This document shows, one piece after another, positions 49,874 through 58,584 of a stretch of DNA of 64,000 nt. The translations under genes were made by a program, and so were the position numbers. This DNA is from Candidatus Saccharimonadota bacterium (GTDB lineage: Bacteria > Patescibacteriota > Saccharimonadia > Saccharimonadales > UBA4665). The stretch lies in NCBI GenBank assembly GCA_027365775.1, contig DAHXLX010000002.1, forward strand, positions 1 to 64,000. The letters are read 5' to 3'. Under the pieces are notes generated by a model. The model saw only the letters and a program-made list of their open reading frames with translations, had not been told where the DNA came from and did no database searches. Each line of letters starts with the position of its first letter. The first letter of the stretch is position 1.

Positions 49874-51157
49874 ATGCACAGAAAGTTCCGTTTATTTAAA
49901 AGGCGGATGCTGAAATTCAGAACCCGCCAGCTCAGGCTGGTGAGAACCGCCAGCCGCCACCCCTATGCAATACCGGTGTTTGTAGTGTTGTGTTTGTCGC
50001 TGTTGACTTTGCTCGGCTTCTGGATATTTAAACCCATATCGGCACAAAACCAACCGGTGCCGAAAGTCGTAATTATCAGTCATGACGGAGTACAGCAGGT
50101 CGTGCCATCTATCGAACCGACTGTCGGTAAGTTGCTGTCCAAACTTCATATCACATTGAATCAAGGCGACGTGGTCGAACCAAGTCTGACTACTGCGATT
50201 AACCAGGATGATTTTCGGATCAATATCTATCGGGCAGTACCGGTGGAGATAGTCGATGGATCGAAGCATACATTTACCTTCAGTGCGGCCACTACACCAA
50301 GAGCCATTGTTACCCAAACCGGGCATACGATATATCCCCAGGACTATGTGTCAACCGTACCGACAACCAACTTCTTAAAACAAGGAGCGATTGGTGAAGA
50401 AGTGGTAATTAACCGGGCAACGCCAGTCAATTTAAATCTTTATGGTACACCGATCTTGATTCGTACTCACGCTAAGACAGTTGGCGAGCTGATCAGCCAA
50501 GAAAAAATAAATATCAACCAAAATGACCAGGTAGAGCCTTCATTGGACACGCCGATTAGTGCTAATCTGCCGGTTTTTGTTATCCGTAACGGCGAAAAAC
50601 TGCAAAATGTAACTCAAACCATACCAATGCCTATCGATACCATTTACGACAATAGCCTGGCCTATGGCACCAGCGCTATCAGGCAGTATGGTTCGGCCGG
50701 TCAAGAAGTTATCACCTACCAGGACGTCTTACAGAACGGGGTAGTGGTTGAGCGTAATCCAATCCAGAGCGTTATTACAGTACCGCCGGTGACCGAAATT
50801 GTCGCGGAAGGAACCAACTTATCCGGTATCAAAGGCGATATGGCCCTGGCCGGTATCGCGCCGAGTGATTACCAGTATGCCGATTACATAATCAGCAACG
50901 AGTCCGGATGGTGCACTACCAAATGGCAGGGTGAATATGGTGGCTGTCCGCCGTTGTTCACACCGCTTTACGCCAATGACGCCTTCGTCGGTTATGGGCT
51001 GTGTCAGTCTACCCCTCCGGATAAAATGGCTGCTTTCGGTGCGGATTGGCAGACTAATCCGATCACTCAGCTGGAATGGTGCAACTGGTATGCCACCACC
51101 AGGTATGGCAGCTGGTATGCGGCTTATGAACACTGGGTGGCATATCGAAACTGGTAA
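49874..51157 (+). CDS. Rpf/YabE-like cell-wall protein (DUF348, G5, lytic domain)
   Basis: 427 residues. A basic N-terminus and one membrane helix (AIPVFVVLCLSLLTLLGFWIF) are followed by three DUF348-type ubiquitin-like modules (about 63-210; VVPSIEPTVGKLLSKLHITL, TVGELISQEKININQNDQ). A G5 domain (about 215-300; NPIQSVITVPP) precedes a C-terminal lysozyme/resuscitation-factor-like domain. There, DYIISNESGWCTTKWQ carries the likely catalytic Glu, with GYGLCQSTPPDKMA and LEWCNWYATTRYGSW after it. It should cut peptidoglycan during growth. The stop overlaps ksgA, recalling the rpfB-ksgA neighbourhood of Actinobacteria. Confidence 0.85.
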   Translation: MHRKFRLFKRRMLKFRTRQLRLVRTASRHPYAIPVFVVLCLSLLTLLGFWIFKPISAQNQPVPKVVIISHDGVQQVVPSIEPTVGKLLSKLHITLNQGDVVEPSLTTAINQDDFRINIYRAVPVEIVDGSKHTFTFSAATTPRAIVTQTGHTIYPQDYVSTVPTTNFLKQGAIGEEVVINRATPVNLNLYGTPILIRTHAKTVGELISQEKININQNDQVEPSLDTPISANLPVFVIRNGEKLQNVTQTIPMPIDTIYDNSLAYGTSAIRQYGSAGQEVITYQDVLQNGVVVERNPIQSVITVPPVTEIVAEGTNLSGIKGDMALAGIAPSDYQYADYIISNESGWCTTKWQGEYGGCPPLFTPLYANDAFVGYGLCQSTPPDKMAAFGADWQTNPITQLEWCNWYATTRYGSWYAAYEHWVAYRNW

Positions 51158-51963
51158 TGTATATGGACGAATTACTCGGCCCTAAGAAAAGTCTTGGACA
51201 GCACTGGCTAACCGATAGCCGGACGCTCGAATCAATCGCTAATCTGGCGGACATTCAGTCAACTGATACAATACTGGAGATCGGCCCCGGTTTGGGCTAT
51301 CTTAGTGAAGTATTACTGCGGCAGGCTGAAAATGTGGTTGCGGTTGAGCTGGACAGCAGTTTAGCGGAATCGATGAATAAAACTTTTGCTAAACAGTCTA
51401 AGTTATCGGTTGTCAATCAGGACATACGCCGCTACGATCTGACGAAATTGCCGAAAAGTTATAAAGTCGTCGCAAACATACCGTACTATCTCACCAGCTA
51501 CCTGATCCGTTTATTCAGTCAAACAGCTAATCCGCCGTCTATCGCAGTACTTTTGGTCCAGCGAGAGGTTGCTGAGCGCCTTGCCGCACCTCCCGGCAAA
51601 CTATCTCTTTTAGGGGTAACCGCACAAATTTACTGGGACATCAGCTTAGGTCTTATAGTTCCGCCGTCAATGTTTACCCCACCGCCGAAAGTCAACTCGC
51701 AGGTAGTAAAATTATCCCGTAAACCGACTACCAATTTGCCGGCAGGCAGAGAGCGTGAGTTTTTTAAAACCGTCAAAATCGGCTTCAGTCAAAAGCGAAA
51801 GACGTTAGCGAACAGCTTAACTGCCGGCTTTCGCCTGAGTAAAACGGACGTCAATGATCTGATAATAGCTTCCGGCTTAGCCGTTCAGGTTCGACCGCAA
51901 CAACTAAGTATCGACGACTGGTTCAAATTAGCTGCGAACATTCAAAAACTACTCGGTAAGTGA
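51157..51963 (+). CDS. ksgA: 16S rRNA dimethyladenosine transferase
   Basis: 268 residues. KSLGQHWLTDSRTLESIANL is the typical N-terminus. ILEIGPGLGYLSEVLL is the SAM-binding motif I, VVAVELDSS motif II, and VANIPYYLTSYLI (NIPYY) the catalytic motif. Tyr/Phe positions for target adenine stacking are present. It dimethylates two adenines in the 3' loop of 16S rRNA. The ATG overlaps the stop of the Rpf-like gene, so the two are co-translated. Confidence 0.93.
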   Translation: MYMDELLGPKKSLGQHWLTDSRTLESIANLADIQSTDTILEIGPGLGYLSEVLLRQAENVVAVELDSSLAESMNKTFAKQSKLSVVNQDIRRYDLTKLPKSYKVVANIPYYLTSYLIRLFSQTANPPSIAVLLVQREVAERLAAPPGKLSLLGVTAQIYWDISLGLIVPPSMFTPPPKVNSQVVKLSRKPTTNLPAGREREFFKTVKIGFSQKRKTLANSLTAGFRLSKTDVNDLIIASGLAVQVRPQQLSIDDWFKLAANIQKLLGK

Positions 51964-52006
51964 TATAATAGTAACCAGTGCGATGTTTTAATTCGCATGT
52001 GAAGAC

Positions 52007-52400
52007 GGGGCTGAACTTAGCTCGACGTTGGATTTATAGGTTGGATCAGCGGGTCGCTTGTCAGCGTTATAGGCAAACTACTTTTAAATGCAACACGCAT
52101 TAAGAACGCTGTAGCTACTTTACGTGATTCGTTCCGTACTTTGGCTCCAGCACCAGCTTTAGTTTAATCTAGAGCGACGCCTAGCCTGACGCCAGATAGA
52201 GCAAATGGTGTCTTATATTATCTGGTTGCGGCAATTAATCGAAGTCTAGGATTTATTGCTAAAGATATACTAGACTGCAATGGCAGAATGTTTGATCATT
52301 TAGATAACTGTCGTTAAAGATATGCAAAATGATCTATACCCGTAGAAGGTCAACCAGATTAAACCAGCGGACCCGGTTGCAATAACCGGCAGCTCCACCA
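52007..52400 (+). ncRNA. ssrA: tmRNA (ssrA)
   Basis: The 5' end ggggctg pairs with cagctcc at the 3' end, followed by ACCA, the tRNA-like acceptor of tmRNA. The T-arm stem is ccggt/accgg with an unusual loop (tgcaata instead of ttcgaat). After a taggc motif, one frame is open from about 52072 to the TAA at 52165-52167. Read in that frame, the tag would end LAPAPALV, unlike the ALAA ending of most tags. The exact resume codon cannot be fixed from sequence. Length is 394 nt, typical. The molecule releases stalled ribosomes and tags proteins for destruction. Confidence 0.88.
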
Positions 52401-52413
52401 ATTATAGCTACTA

Positions 52414-52440
52414 TAACCTCTGTAAAAAGGAGGTTTTTTA
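52414..52440 (+). terminator. Terminator after tmRNA
   Basis: The stem aacctc / gaggtt (6 bp) is followed by a run of T (52435-52440), directly after the tmRNA 3' end. Confidence 0.8.
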
Positions 52441-52568
52441 GATTCCGGTAATCTGCTAAACCGCGGCCGACGTTTTCTGATACGATCATTAGTCATATCC
52501 GGACTTTGGTATGGTAACGGTAGTGTATCTTATTATTGTCCAGGCCAGGATTATGAAATAATAAATTT

Positions 52569-53237
52569 ATGCCATCGGAGAAGTTCTCGACTACGATAAC
52601 CAGTTTGGCGCCGGGCACGATTATTAGTTTTGGTGACGCTACCGAGCTGTCGGCCTTTGAAGATTTACTGGTAGCTGAAATAGACCCTAATCAGTCGGAG
52701 CGGAGCTTAGAGCTATGGGCGGGCAGGGTTGCGCTTAAGGACCTGATAAAGCCGCCAAAATTCAACGGTACAATCAAAGATATCCGTCTTGAAGTCATGG
52801 CCGACGCCGGCAATCGGTTAATGGATGCTCGTGATAGGGGTATTGCTTTTGGGCGTAGTGGCGGCTGGGCAAAACAAAACCTCGACTCATTAGCACGAAC
52901 TAATAGCGAAGAGACCAAGGGCTTCTTGTTCACGGCCGTTGCCCACAGCACAGGCAGGGGTAATATCGGGACTATAGGCGCTGAAATGTGGTATTGGAAA
53001 ATAAAAGAAACGCCGTTTAGAATAACTTATCAAAGAAAAACCGGAGAAACGGTAGAAAAAGAATATAGGCGGAGTGCCGATCAAGCGAACGGCGGCATAA
53101 GCGTGAGAGGGGTCGTTTCCAAGCCGATAATCATAGAGGCTGTATTTACGGCGTTAGATATCGAAGCTAAAACTATTGGCTTCGAGGTGCTGAGACGCTC
53201 GTTGATGCACCCGATTATCACTCCCATAACTCAATAA
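52569..53237 (+). CDS. Hypothetical protein
   Basis: 222 residues, cytoplasmic by composition. The region MADAGNRLMDARDRGIAFGR, then AVAHSTGRGNIGTIGAEMWYW and YQRKTGETVEKEYRRSADQA contains positively charged and Gly-rich stretches, but no known family is recognised. The C-terminal FEVLRRSLMHPIITPITQ is helical. It lies after the tmRNA terminator and has its own transcript. The Gly/His pattern suggests ligand binding, no more can be said. Confidence 0.55.
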   Translation: MPSEKFSTTITSLAPGTIISFGDATELSAFEDLLVAEIDPNQSERSLELWAGRVALKDLIKPPKFNGTIKDIRLEVMADAGNRLMDARDRGIAFGRSGGWAKQNLDSLARTNSEETKGFLFTAVAHSTGRGNIGTIGAEMWYWKIKETPFRITYQRKTGETVEKEYRRSADQANGGISVRGVVSKPIIIEAVFTALDIEAKTIGFEVLRRSLMHPIITPITQ

Positions 53238-53397
53238 TCCGGTCCCGGGTTTAGCTGAATGTTGAATTTTAGATCTATCTTTTTGGATAGCCAGCCAAAC
53301 AAAACTAATATCTAATATATTATTTAGCCTGTGTGATTTCGTTTGGGCAATGCTGTCAGGGTGTTGATTAACAATTCCAGGTTTCTGCTTAAACATA

Positions 53398-54309
53398 GTG
53401 TTGCCTGAATCAGATACGTTTGCGGATCTAGGGAATAATAGTTATGATTTAAAAATGGATGATACTGGCAATAAGCTAACGTCTGTAGACAATCCGTCCA
53501 GTAGTCAAAACCATAATCGACCCAAGTTTATGCCGTCTCAGGAATTGTTGAACGAATTGAACAACAATCAAGCTAATCCGGTCGGCAATCAACCTGTACC
53601 AATTGACGCAGCAGCCAACAATACTTCAACTACAACCGACCAAAGTCCTGTACCCGAACCGTCAAATAGCATATATCCCGTTCCTTCCAAAGGTATCGGC
53701 AACTCCCTGGCCTCGCCAGCCCAAACGACTATAGCTAACGATAGCCCGGCTCAACCGAGCCAAAAGAAGACGATTATTGCCAAGTTAATAGTAGCCTTCG
53801 GTATATTAATAACCTTGATTGCCTTATCCGGTCTAATTGTTGGCGTTAGGAGTGCATCGGTGGACATGACTGTCGACAGTGATCTTGTTATCGCAAGCTA
53901 TATTTTATATCTTCTTCTAGGGATAGGCATTATCTTCAAAAAGGAAATTGCCAGACAAATCTATATCATACTGGCAGTTTTGGGTCTTTTACTGACAATC
54001 TACACTACATACAATTATTTTTCAGTAGGCCGGCATGTCAGTAACGGCTATGCCAACCAGGTGGCCGGCGATAAACAAGCGATAAGTAATTATCAACACA
54101 ATAGCTTGATGAGCTCATCACAAAAACAATCAGTTATTCAGGGTTTGCGGAACCAGTTAAGTCAGGACGAGAAGTATCAGCAGACGTTTAATAATACGTA
54201 CAATAAAGCCCAAAATCATCTGGTATTCATCCTTATCGGCGATTATGCACTGGCTATATTGCCACTTATCTTCCTGACCAGACCAAGTGTAGTAGAGCAG
54301 TTTAATTAG
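53398..54309 (+). CDS. Membrane protein with long polar N-terminus
   Basis: 303 residues from GTG; an ATG at 53455 (MDDTGNKL) is an alternative. A Pro/Asn/Ser-rich N-terminus (about 1-120) precedes three to four hydrophobic helices (LIVAFGILITLIALSGLIVG and later segments). A Gln/Ser-rich charged loop (about 220-275) separates the last helix (LVFILIGDYALAILPLIFLT). The style matches the cassette membrane proteins at 10139 and 19718, but sequences do not align. It is followed 13 nt later by GtrA. Confidence 0.6.
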   Translation: MLPESDTFADLGNNSYDLKMDDTGNKLTSVDNPSSSQNHNRPKFMPSQELLNELNNNQANPVGNQPVPIDAAANNTSTTTDQSPVPEPSNSIYPVPSKGIGNSLASPAQTTIANDSPAQPSQKKTIIAKLIVAFGILITLIALSGLIVGVRSASVDMTVDSDLVIASYILYLLLGIGIIFKKEIARQIYIILAVLGLLLTIYTTYNYFSVGRHVSNGYANQVAGDKQAISNYQHNSLMSSSQKQSVIQGLRNQLSQDEKYQQTFNNTYNKAQNHLVFILIGDYALAILPLIFLTRPSVVEQFN

Positions 54310-54321
54310 TCATCGTCGTCA

Positions 54322-54744
54322 ATGCAGTTACCGGCCAAGCAACAACACAAGGAACTCAATCGATTCCTTAAGTACTGGATTGGTGGCGGTATCTATTTCT
54401 GGCTTGGTTATGGTGTGTTTGCGATCGGCTACAGCGGTTTACACTGGGGCTGGTTTCCGGCAAAAGTATTAGCCGACGCTATTGGCTGGACAAGCAATTA
54501 TCTGGTTCAAAGATTCTGGGCTTTTTCGGACCGGATCCACCTAAGCGAAATAAAACATGTAGGCAGGTATATCACGATCGAAAGTATCGGCTTCGTACTT
54601 GACTACCTGATTATATGGGGACTCAAGTCAATCGGAATCACACCGTATATCGGATTTTTTATTTCCTCAGCTTTTTTTACAGTCTGGAGTTACCTATGGT
54701 ACAAGTACTGGGTGTTTCCGGAAGGTAAGCAAACCGTCCGCTAA
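54322..54744 (+). CDS. GtrA-family membrane protein
   Basis: 140 residues. Four hydrophobic helices with the GtrA pattern 'flkYwigGgi.f.lgygvf ... sNYLVQRFWAFSD ... FFTVWSYLWYKYWVF'. GtrA-type proteins help move lipid-linked sugars across the membrane or act beside glycosyltransferases. A trehalase gene follows 80 nt later, but a functional link is unproven. Confidence 0.85.
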   Translation: MQLPAKQQHKELNRFLKYWIGGGIYFWLGYGVFAIGYSGLHWGWFPAKVLADAIGWTSNYLVQRFWAFSDRIHLSEIKHVGRYITIESIGFVLDYLIIWGLKSIGITPYIGFFISSAFFTVWSYLWYKYWVFPEGKQTVR

Positions 54745-54824
54745 CCCGCTTGGTATTATTGTAAAAAATTTTTGCTATTGACCCTTGAGCGGTGCAAGCA
54801 TACGCTTAACATTAGGTAGATAAA

Positions 54825-56096
54825 ATGTCGCCATTTGAAAAAGCAAAAACATATGTTACCGGAACGATCCGACACAAAAGCGTAAGCTTAAGTCAACACG
54901 ATGTTCAACCGGCCAGAGACTACATTAAAGATTACTGGAGCCATCTTGTTCGCAATCATCCGCACGACCAGGGCAGCTTGATCGGTTTGCCCCATCCATA
55001 CTTGGTGCCATCGTATGCCGAGGGCGTGGAATTCGATTATGACGAGCTGTATTATTGGGACAGTTACTTTATGGTCCAGGGATTGTGGGATGCCGAGCAC
55101 AAAGACTTAATCACCGGTATACTAGACGATCTGATCTTCTTGTATAAACGATTCAAGATAATTCCCAACTCGTCACAGTACTATATGACCGGACGATCAC
55201 AGCCGCCGTTTTTGACTTCGTTTATCTTTGACGTTTGGAACTATTATCACAAGGACATTAACTGGTTGGCGGAACGGATAGATATTGCCAAACAGGAATA
55301 CGAAACCGTCTGGATGGGTACACGTAAGCCTAATGTCCGTCAGGTTTATCAAGGATTGAGTCGTTACTATGACTACAATTATTTAAACGATATCGCCGAA
55401 ACTGAAAGCGGTTGGGACATGACCCCGCGTTTTAACCGTAAGGCGCTTAACTATCTGCCGGTCGATTTAAATGCCTTGCTCTATAAGTATGAAACAGATT
55501 TTGCTCGGTATGCCAAGATGACAGGCGACCGCTCGGAGGCGGATAAATGGGATGCTGCCGCCGAAACCAGAAAGCAGACGATGAACAGCCTGATGTGGGA
55601 TAAAGCAAAAGGTTTGTTCTACGACTATGACTTTGTCCGCCAAAAACGCGGATCGGTGGCCAGTCTGGCCAGCTATTATCCAATGTGGGCAGGCATGGTT
55701 GACAGCCGACAGGCGGCGCTGTTAGCCCGTTCAATCGGTCGATTTAATAATAAAGGCGGTCTAGCGACAACTGACAGTCTTCCCATAAGCCAGATGGTAT
55801 TGGGCAGTTCTCCTACCCAATGGGCCTATCCGAACGGATGGGCACCGCTTCATTTCCTGGTGGTCAAGGGATTGGAGCGCTATGGTTATCACGATGAAGC
55901 TAAGTCGATCGCCTTGAAATGGATTAAAACCAATCTGAGCTGGTTTAATCAACACCATATTTTTCTTGAGAAATACAATGTGGTATCGCCGGATAAACCA
56001 CCGCAGAAAGGTCTGTATCCGTCGCAAACCGGTTTCGGCTGGACAAACGCCGTTTTCGAAAGGTTCTGCCAGGATTACATTGACAATCAACTGTAA
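54825..56096 (+). CDS. Trehalase-type glycoside hydrolase (GH37-like)
   Basis: 423 residues, shorter than the 500-560 typical of GH37. DYDELYYWDSYFMVQGL matches the first trehalase signature (fYYWDSYf). ETESGWDMTPRF fits the next conserved block, and TQWAYPNGWAPLHFLVVKGL the second signature (QWDYPNGWaP). The signature Asp of the second is Ala here (QWAYPNGW), which may affect activity or specificity. A signal peptide is not seen, so it should be cytoplasmic. It would split trehalose to glucose. It precedes tRNA-Val. Confidence 0.82.
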   Translation: MSPFEKAKTYVTGTIRHKSVSLSQHDVQPARDYIKDYWSHLVRNHPHDQGSLIGLPHPYLVPSYAEGVEFDYDELYYWDSYFMVQGLWDAEHKDLITGILDDLIFLYKRFKIIPNSSQYYMTGRSQPPFLTSFIFDVWNYYHKDINWLAERIDIAKQEYETVWMGTRKPNVRQVYQGLSRYYDYNYLNDIAETESGWDMTPRFNRKALNYLPVDLNALLYKYETDFARYAKMTGDRSEADKWDAAAETRKQTMNSLMWDKAKGLFYDYDFVRQKRGSVASLASYYPMWAGMVDSRQAALLARSIGRFNNKGGLATTDSLPISQMVLGSSPTQWAYPNGWAPLHFLVVKGLERYGYHDEAKSIALKWIKTNLSWFNQHHIFLEKYNVVSPDKPPQKGLYPSQTGFGWTNAVFERFCQDYIDNQL

Positions 56097-56117
56097 GCTA
56101 TAATTATTGGGATTAGA

Positions 56118-56194
56118 GGGGCTATAGCTCAGTCGGCTAGAGCGCAGCATTCACATTGCTGAGGTCCATGGTTCGAGCCCATGTAGCCCCACCA
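56118..56194 (+). tRNA. tRNA-Val (anticodon CAC)
   Basis: The acceptor stem ggggcta pairs with tagcccc. The anticodon stem gcagc/gctg region carries loop attCACatt, the T-arm ccatggttcgagcccatg is canonical, discriminator A and CCA are encoded. Confidence 0.93.
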
Positions 56195-56220
56195 ATCGGC
56201 ACAAACGAAAGGAGCTGAGA

Positions 56221-56643
56221 ATGACCGACAGCAATTGTCCGTTCTGCATACTGAACGACCGGGTGTTAAAGGAGAATAAACAGGCGCGGGCGTTTCTTAG
56301 TAATCCCCGTAAAGTACCCGGTCATTTTTTGGTAGTACCGAAGCGGCACATTGAAAAACCGTGGGAACTAACTACCGAAGAGCTCCAAGACATCTTTGAG
56401 CTAGTCTTCTTTATCGAACAAAGATTGGTAGATAAATTAGGCCAAGGCGCCGATATCCGTCAAAATTACCGCCCGTACTTGAAACAGGGTCGAATAAAAG
56501 TCGATCATGTCCATTTTCATGTCTATCCCCGTTATAAGGATGATTATTTGGAGCAGGTATCGGAGAAGTATGAAACTGATCTGTTCACCGACCTTGATCC
56601 TGAGGAAAACGACGACTTCAGCCGGATGTTAAACGATGATTAG
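56221..56643 (+). CDS. HIT-family hydrolase
   Basis: 140 residues. CPFCILNDRVLKENKQARAFL and KVPGHFLVVPKRHIEKPWEL open the HIT fold, and VDHVHFHVYPRYKDDY holds the HxHxH catalytic triad motif. Such proteins hydrolyse nucleotides joined to phosphate or amino groups. The ATG follows a good ribosome site (aaaggagctgaga). The gene overlaps the next Nudix gene by 8 nt. Confidence 0.9.
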   Translation: MTDSNCPFCILNDRVLKENKQARAFLSNPRKVPGHFLVVPKRHIEKPWELTTEELQDIFELVFFIEQRLVDKLGQGADIRQNYRPYLKQGRIKVDHVHFHVYPRYKDDYLEQVSEKYETDLFTDLDPEENDDFSRMLNDD

Positions 56644-57097
56644 ATTAAGTGCCGGAATTCTATTGTACCGTCGCCGCGGCAAAGACGTTGAGGTACTGCT
56701 GCTGCACCCCGGCGGGCCACTCTGGTCGGCCAAAGACAGTTGGACCATCCCAAAGGGTGAAATTGAACCGGGTGAGGATATTATCTCCGCCGCTAAACGC
56801 GAATTCTATGAGGAAGTCGGCGTCGTGGCGCCGGAAGGCAAATTAACCGACCTCGGCAGCGAGAAACAATCGCCGGTAAAAATTAATCATATCTGGGGCC
56901 TGGAAGGAGATATCGATATCAGCAAGTTTTCGAGCAATGAGTTCACTATGGAATGGCCGCCGCACTCCGGCAATAAGGCCAGTTTCCCCGAATGCGACAA
57001 AGCCGGATGGTTCAGTCTGGACGCAGCCGAAAAAAAACTTTTTGCTTCCCAGGCCGGATTTATCCATACTCTTAGACAAAATATTGATAATATATAG
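56636..57097 (+). CDS. Nudix hydrolase
   Basis: 153 residues. The Nudix box is clean: IPKGEIEPGEDIISAAK then REFYEEVGV. RLSAGILLYRRRGKDVEVLL precedes it. Long N-terminal strands and the SAKDSWTIPKGE entry fit the branch of Ap4A-type or RNA-cap-like pyrophosphatases. The gene overlaps the HIT gene by 8 nt, so both nucleotide hydrolases are produced together. Confidence 0.9.
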   Translation: MIRLSAGILLYRRRGKDVEVLLLHPGGPLWSAKDSWTIPKGEIEPGEDIISAAKREFYEEVGVVAPEGKLTDLGSEKQSPVKINHIWGLEGDIDISKFSSNEFTMEWPPHSGNKASFPECDKAGWFSLDAAEKKLFASQAGFIHTLRQNIDNI

Positions 57098-57141
57098 GTT
57101 ACTAATCACTAAACGGATCGGCCTTGCCGCCACCAATGCTT

Positions 57142-58578
57142 ATGACCAAATTCTACGTTACCACTTCTATCCCCTACGTTAATGCTGATCCGCATATCGG
57201 TTTCGCTATGGAACTAATATATGCGGACGTGTTAGCCAGAACGGCGCGTGCCCGTGGCGACGAAGTGATATTCTCGACCGGTACTGACGAGCACGGCGGA
57301 AAAATTGCCGAAAAAGCCAGAGAAAATAATGTCGATGTCAAAACTTATGTCGATAATGTGTCCAGCCACTTCCGAGAGTTAACCAAAGCGTTGGCTATCA
57401 GCAATAACCGTTTCATCAGGACGACCGATACCGGTCACGAACAACGGGCTGCATTGATCTGGAAAAACTTAAAAAAAGATATTTACAAAAGTAAGTACCA
57501 GGGTTGGTATTGTACCGGTGACGAAGCTTTCTTTACTGAAACCGAAGTGAAGGCGAATAACGGTGTTTGTCCGGCGCATAATCGGCCATATGAAAAAATA
57601 GAGGAGGAAAACTACTTCTTCAAACTGAGTGCCTACAACGAACAGATAAGACAAGCCATTGAATCGGATGGCTTCCGTATCGTTCCTGAAACCCGCAAAA
57701 ACGAGATCCTGTCAACCTTAGAACAGGGACTGGAAGACATTTCAATCAGTCGTCCGAAGGATAAGATTGGCTGGGGCATACCCGTTCCAGGCGATAAATC
57801 TCAGGTAATGTATGTCTGGTTCGAGGCGCTGATGAATTACATAACGGTGCTTGGCTACCCTGAACATGATGATTTTAAACAATACTGGCCGGCTGATGTC
57901 CAGGTGATTGGTAAGGATATACTCCGATTTCACGCTGCAATTTGGCCGGCGATGTTATTGTCTTTAGATTTACCGCTGCCTAAACTGCTTTATGTCCATG
58001 GTTTTGTGACTGCAGACGGTAAAAAGATGAGCAAATCTTTGGGCAATGTAATCGACCCGTTCGCAGTGGTTAAGGAGTACGGTGTCGACGCCTTCCGCTA
58101 TTACATGCTTCGTCACATCCCGAGCTACGATGACGGGGATTTTAATTGGCAGCATCTGAACGATGCGTACAACGCTGAATTAGCCAACGAACTAGGTAAT
58201 CTGGTGCAACGTTCGATAGCTATGACAATCCGTTATGTTGACGGCAAACTAAGCGATGTACCGCCGGCGCAACACGATATAAGCGCCTATAACGCGGCGC
58301 TTACTGAATGCAAATTTGACCGGGCCCTGGATGCGGTCTGGGACCAGATCCGTGGTTTAAACCAGTATATTGACGAGGAGAAACCATGGGAGGTGGCTAA
58401 AACGACAGACCGGGATCATTTAAAAGAAATACTTGCCTACCTGATCAGCAGCATTAACGAAATTGCCGATTTACTGATGCCGTTTTTGCCGGCCAGTGCC
58501 AGTAAAATCAAACAGTCGTTAAATGGCGAGACGGTAACAGCGATCGAGGGTACGCTGTTTCCCAAACGCGAAGACTGA
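57142..58578 (+). CDS. metG: Methionyl-tRNA synthetase
   Basis: 478 residues from the ATG at 57142 (MTKFYVTTSIPYVN). A TTG at 57124 and an ATG at 57136 are also in frame. The class I motifs are ADPHIGFAMELIYADVLAR (HIGH motif with Phe at the last position) and GKKMSKSLGNVIDPF (KMSKS). The connective region VCPAHNRPYEKIEEENYFF has fewer Cys than zinc-bearing forms, so zinc binding is doubtful. The C-terminal beta-barrel domain is absent. tatD follows 6 nt later. Confidence 0.92.
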   Translation: MTKFYVTTSIPYVNADPHIGFAMELIYADVLARTARARGDEVIFSTGTDEHGGKIAEKARENNVDVKTYVDNVSSHFRELTKALAISNNRFIRTTDTGHEQRAALIWKNLKKDIYKSKYQGWYCTGDEAFFTETEVKANNGVCPAHNRPYEKIEEENYFFKLSAYNEQIRQAIESDGFRIVPETRKNEILSTLEQGLEDISISRPKDKIGWGIPVPGDKSQVMYVWFEALMNYITVLGYPEHDDFKQYWPADVQVIGKDILRFHAAIWPAMLLSLDLPLPKLLYVHGFVTADGKKMSKSLGNVIDPFAVVKEYGVDAFRYYMLRHIPSYDDGDFNWQHLNDAYNAELANELGNLVQRSIAMTIRYVDGKLSDVPPAQHDISAYNAALTECKFDRALDAVWDQIRGLNQYIDEEKPWEVAKTTDRDHLKEILAYLISSINEIADLLMPFLPASASKIKQSLNGETVTAIEGTLFPKRED

Positions 58579-58584
58579 TCCGAG

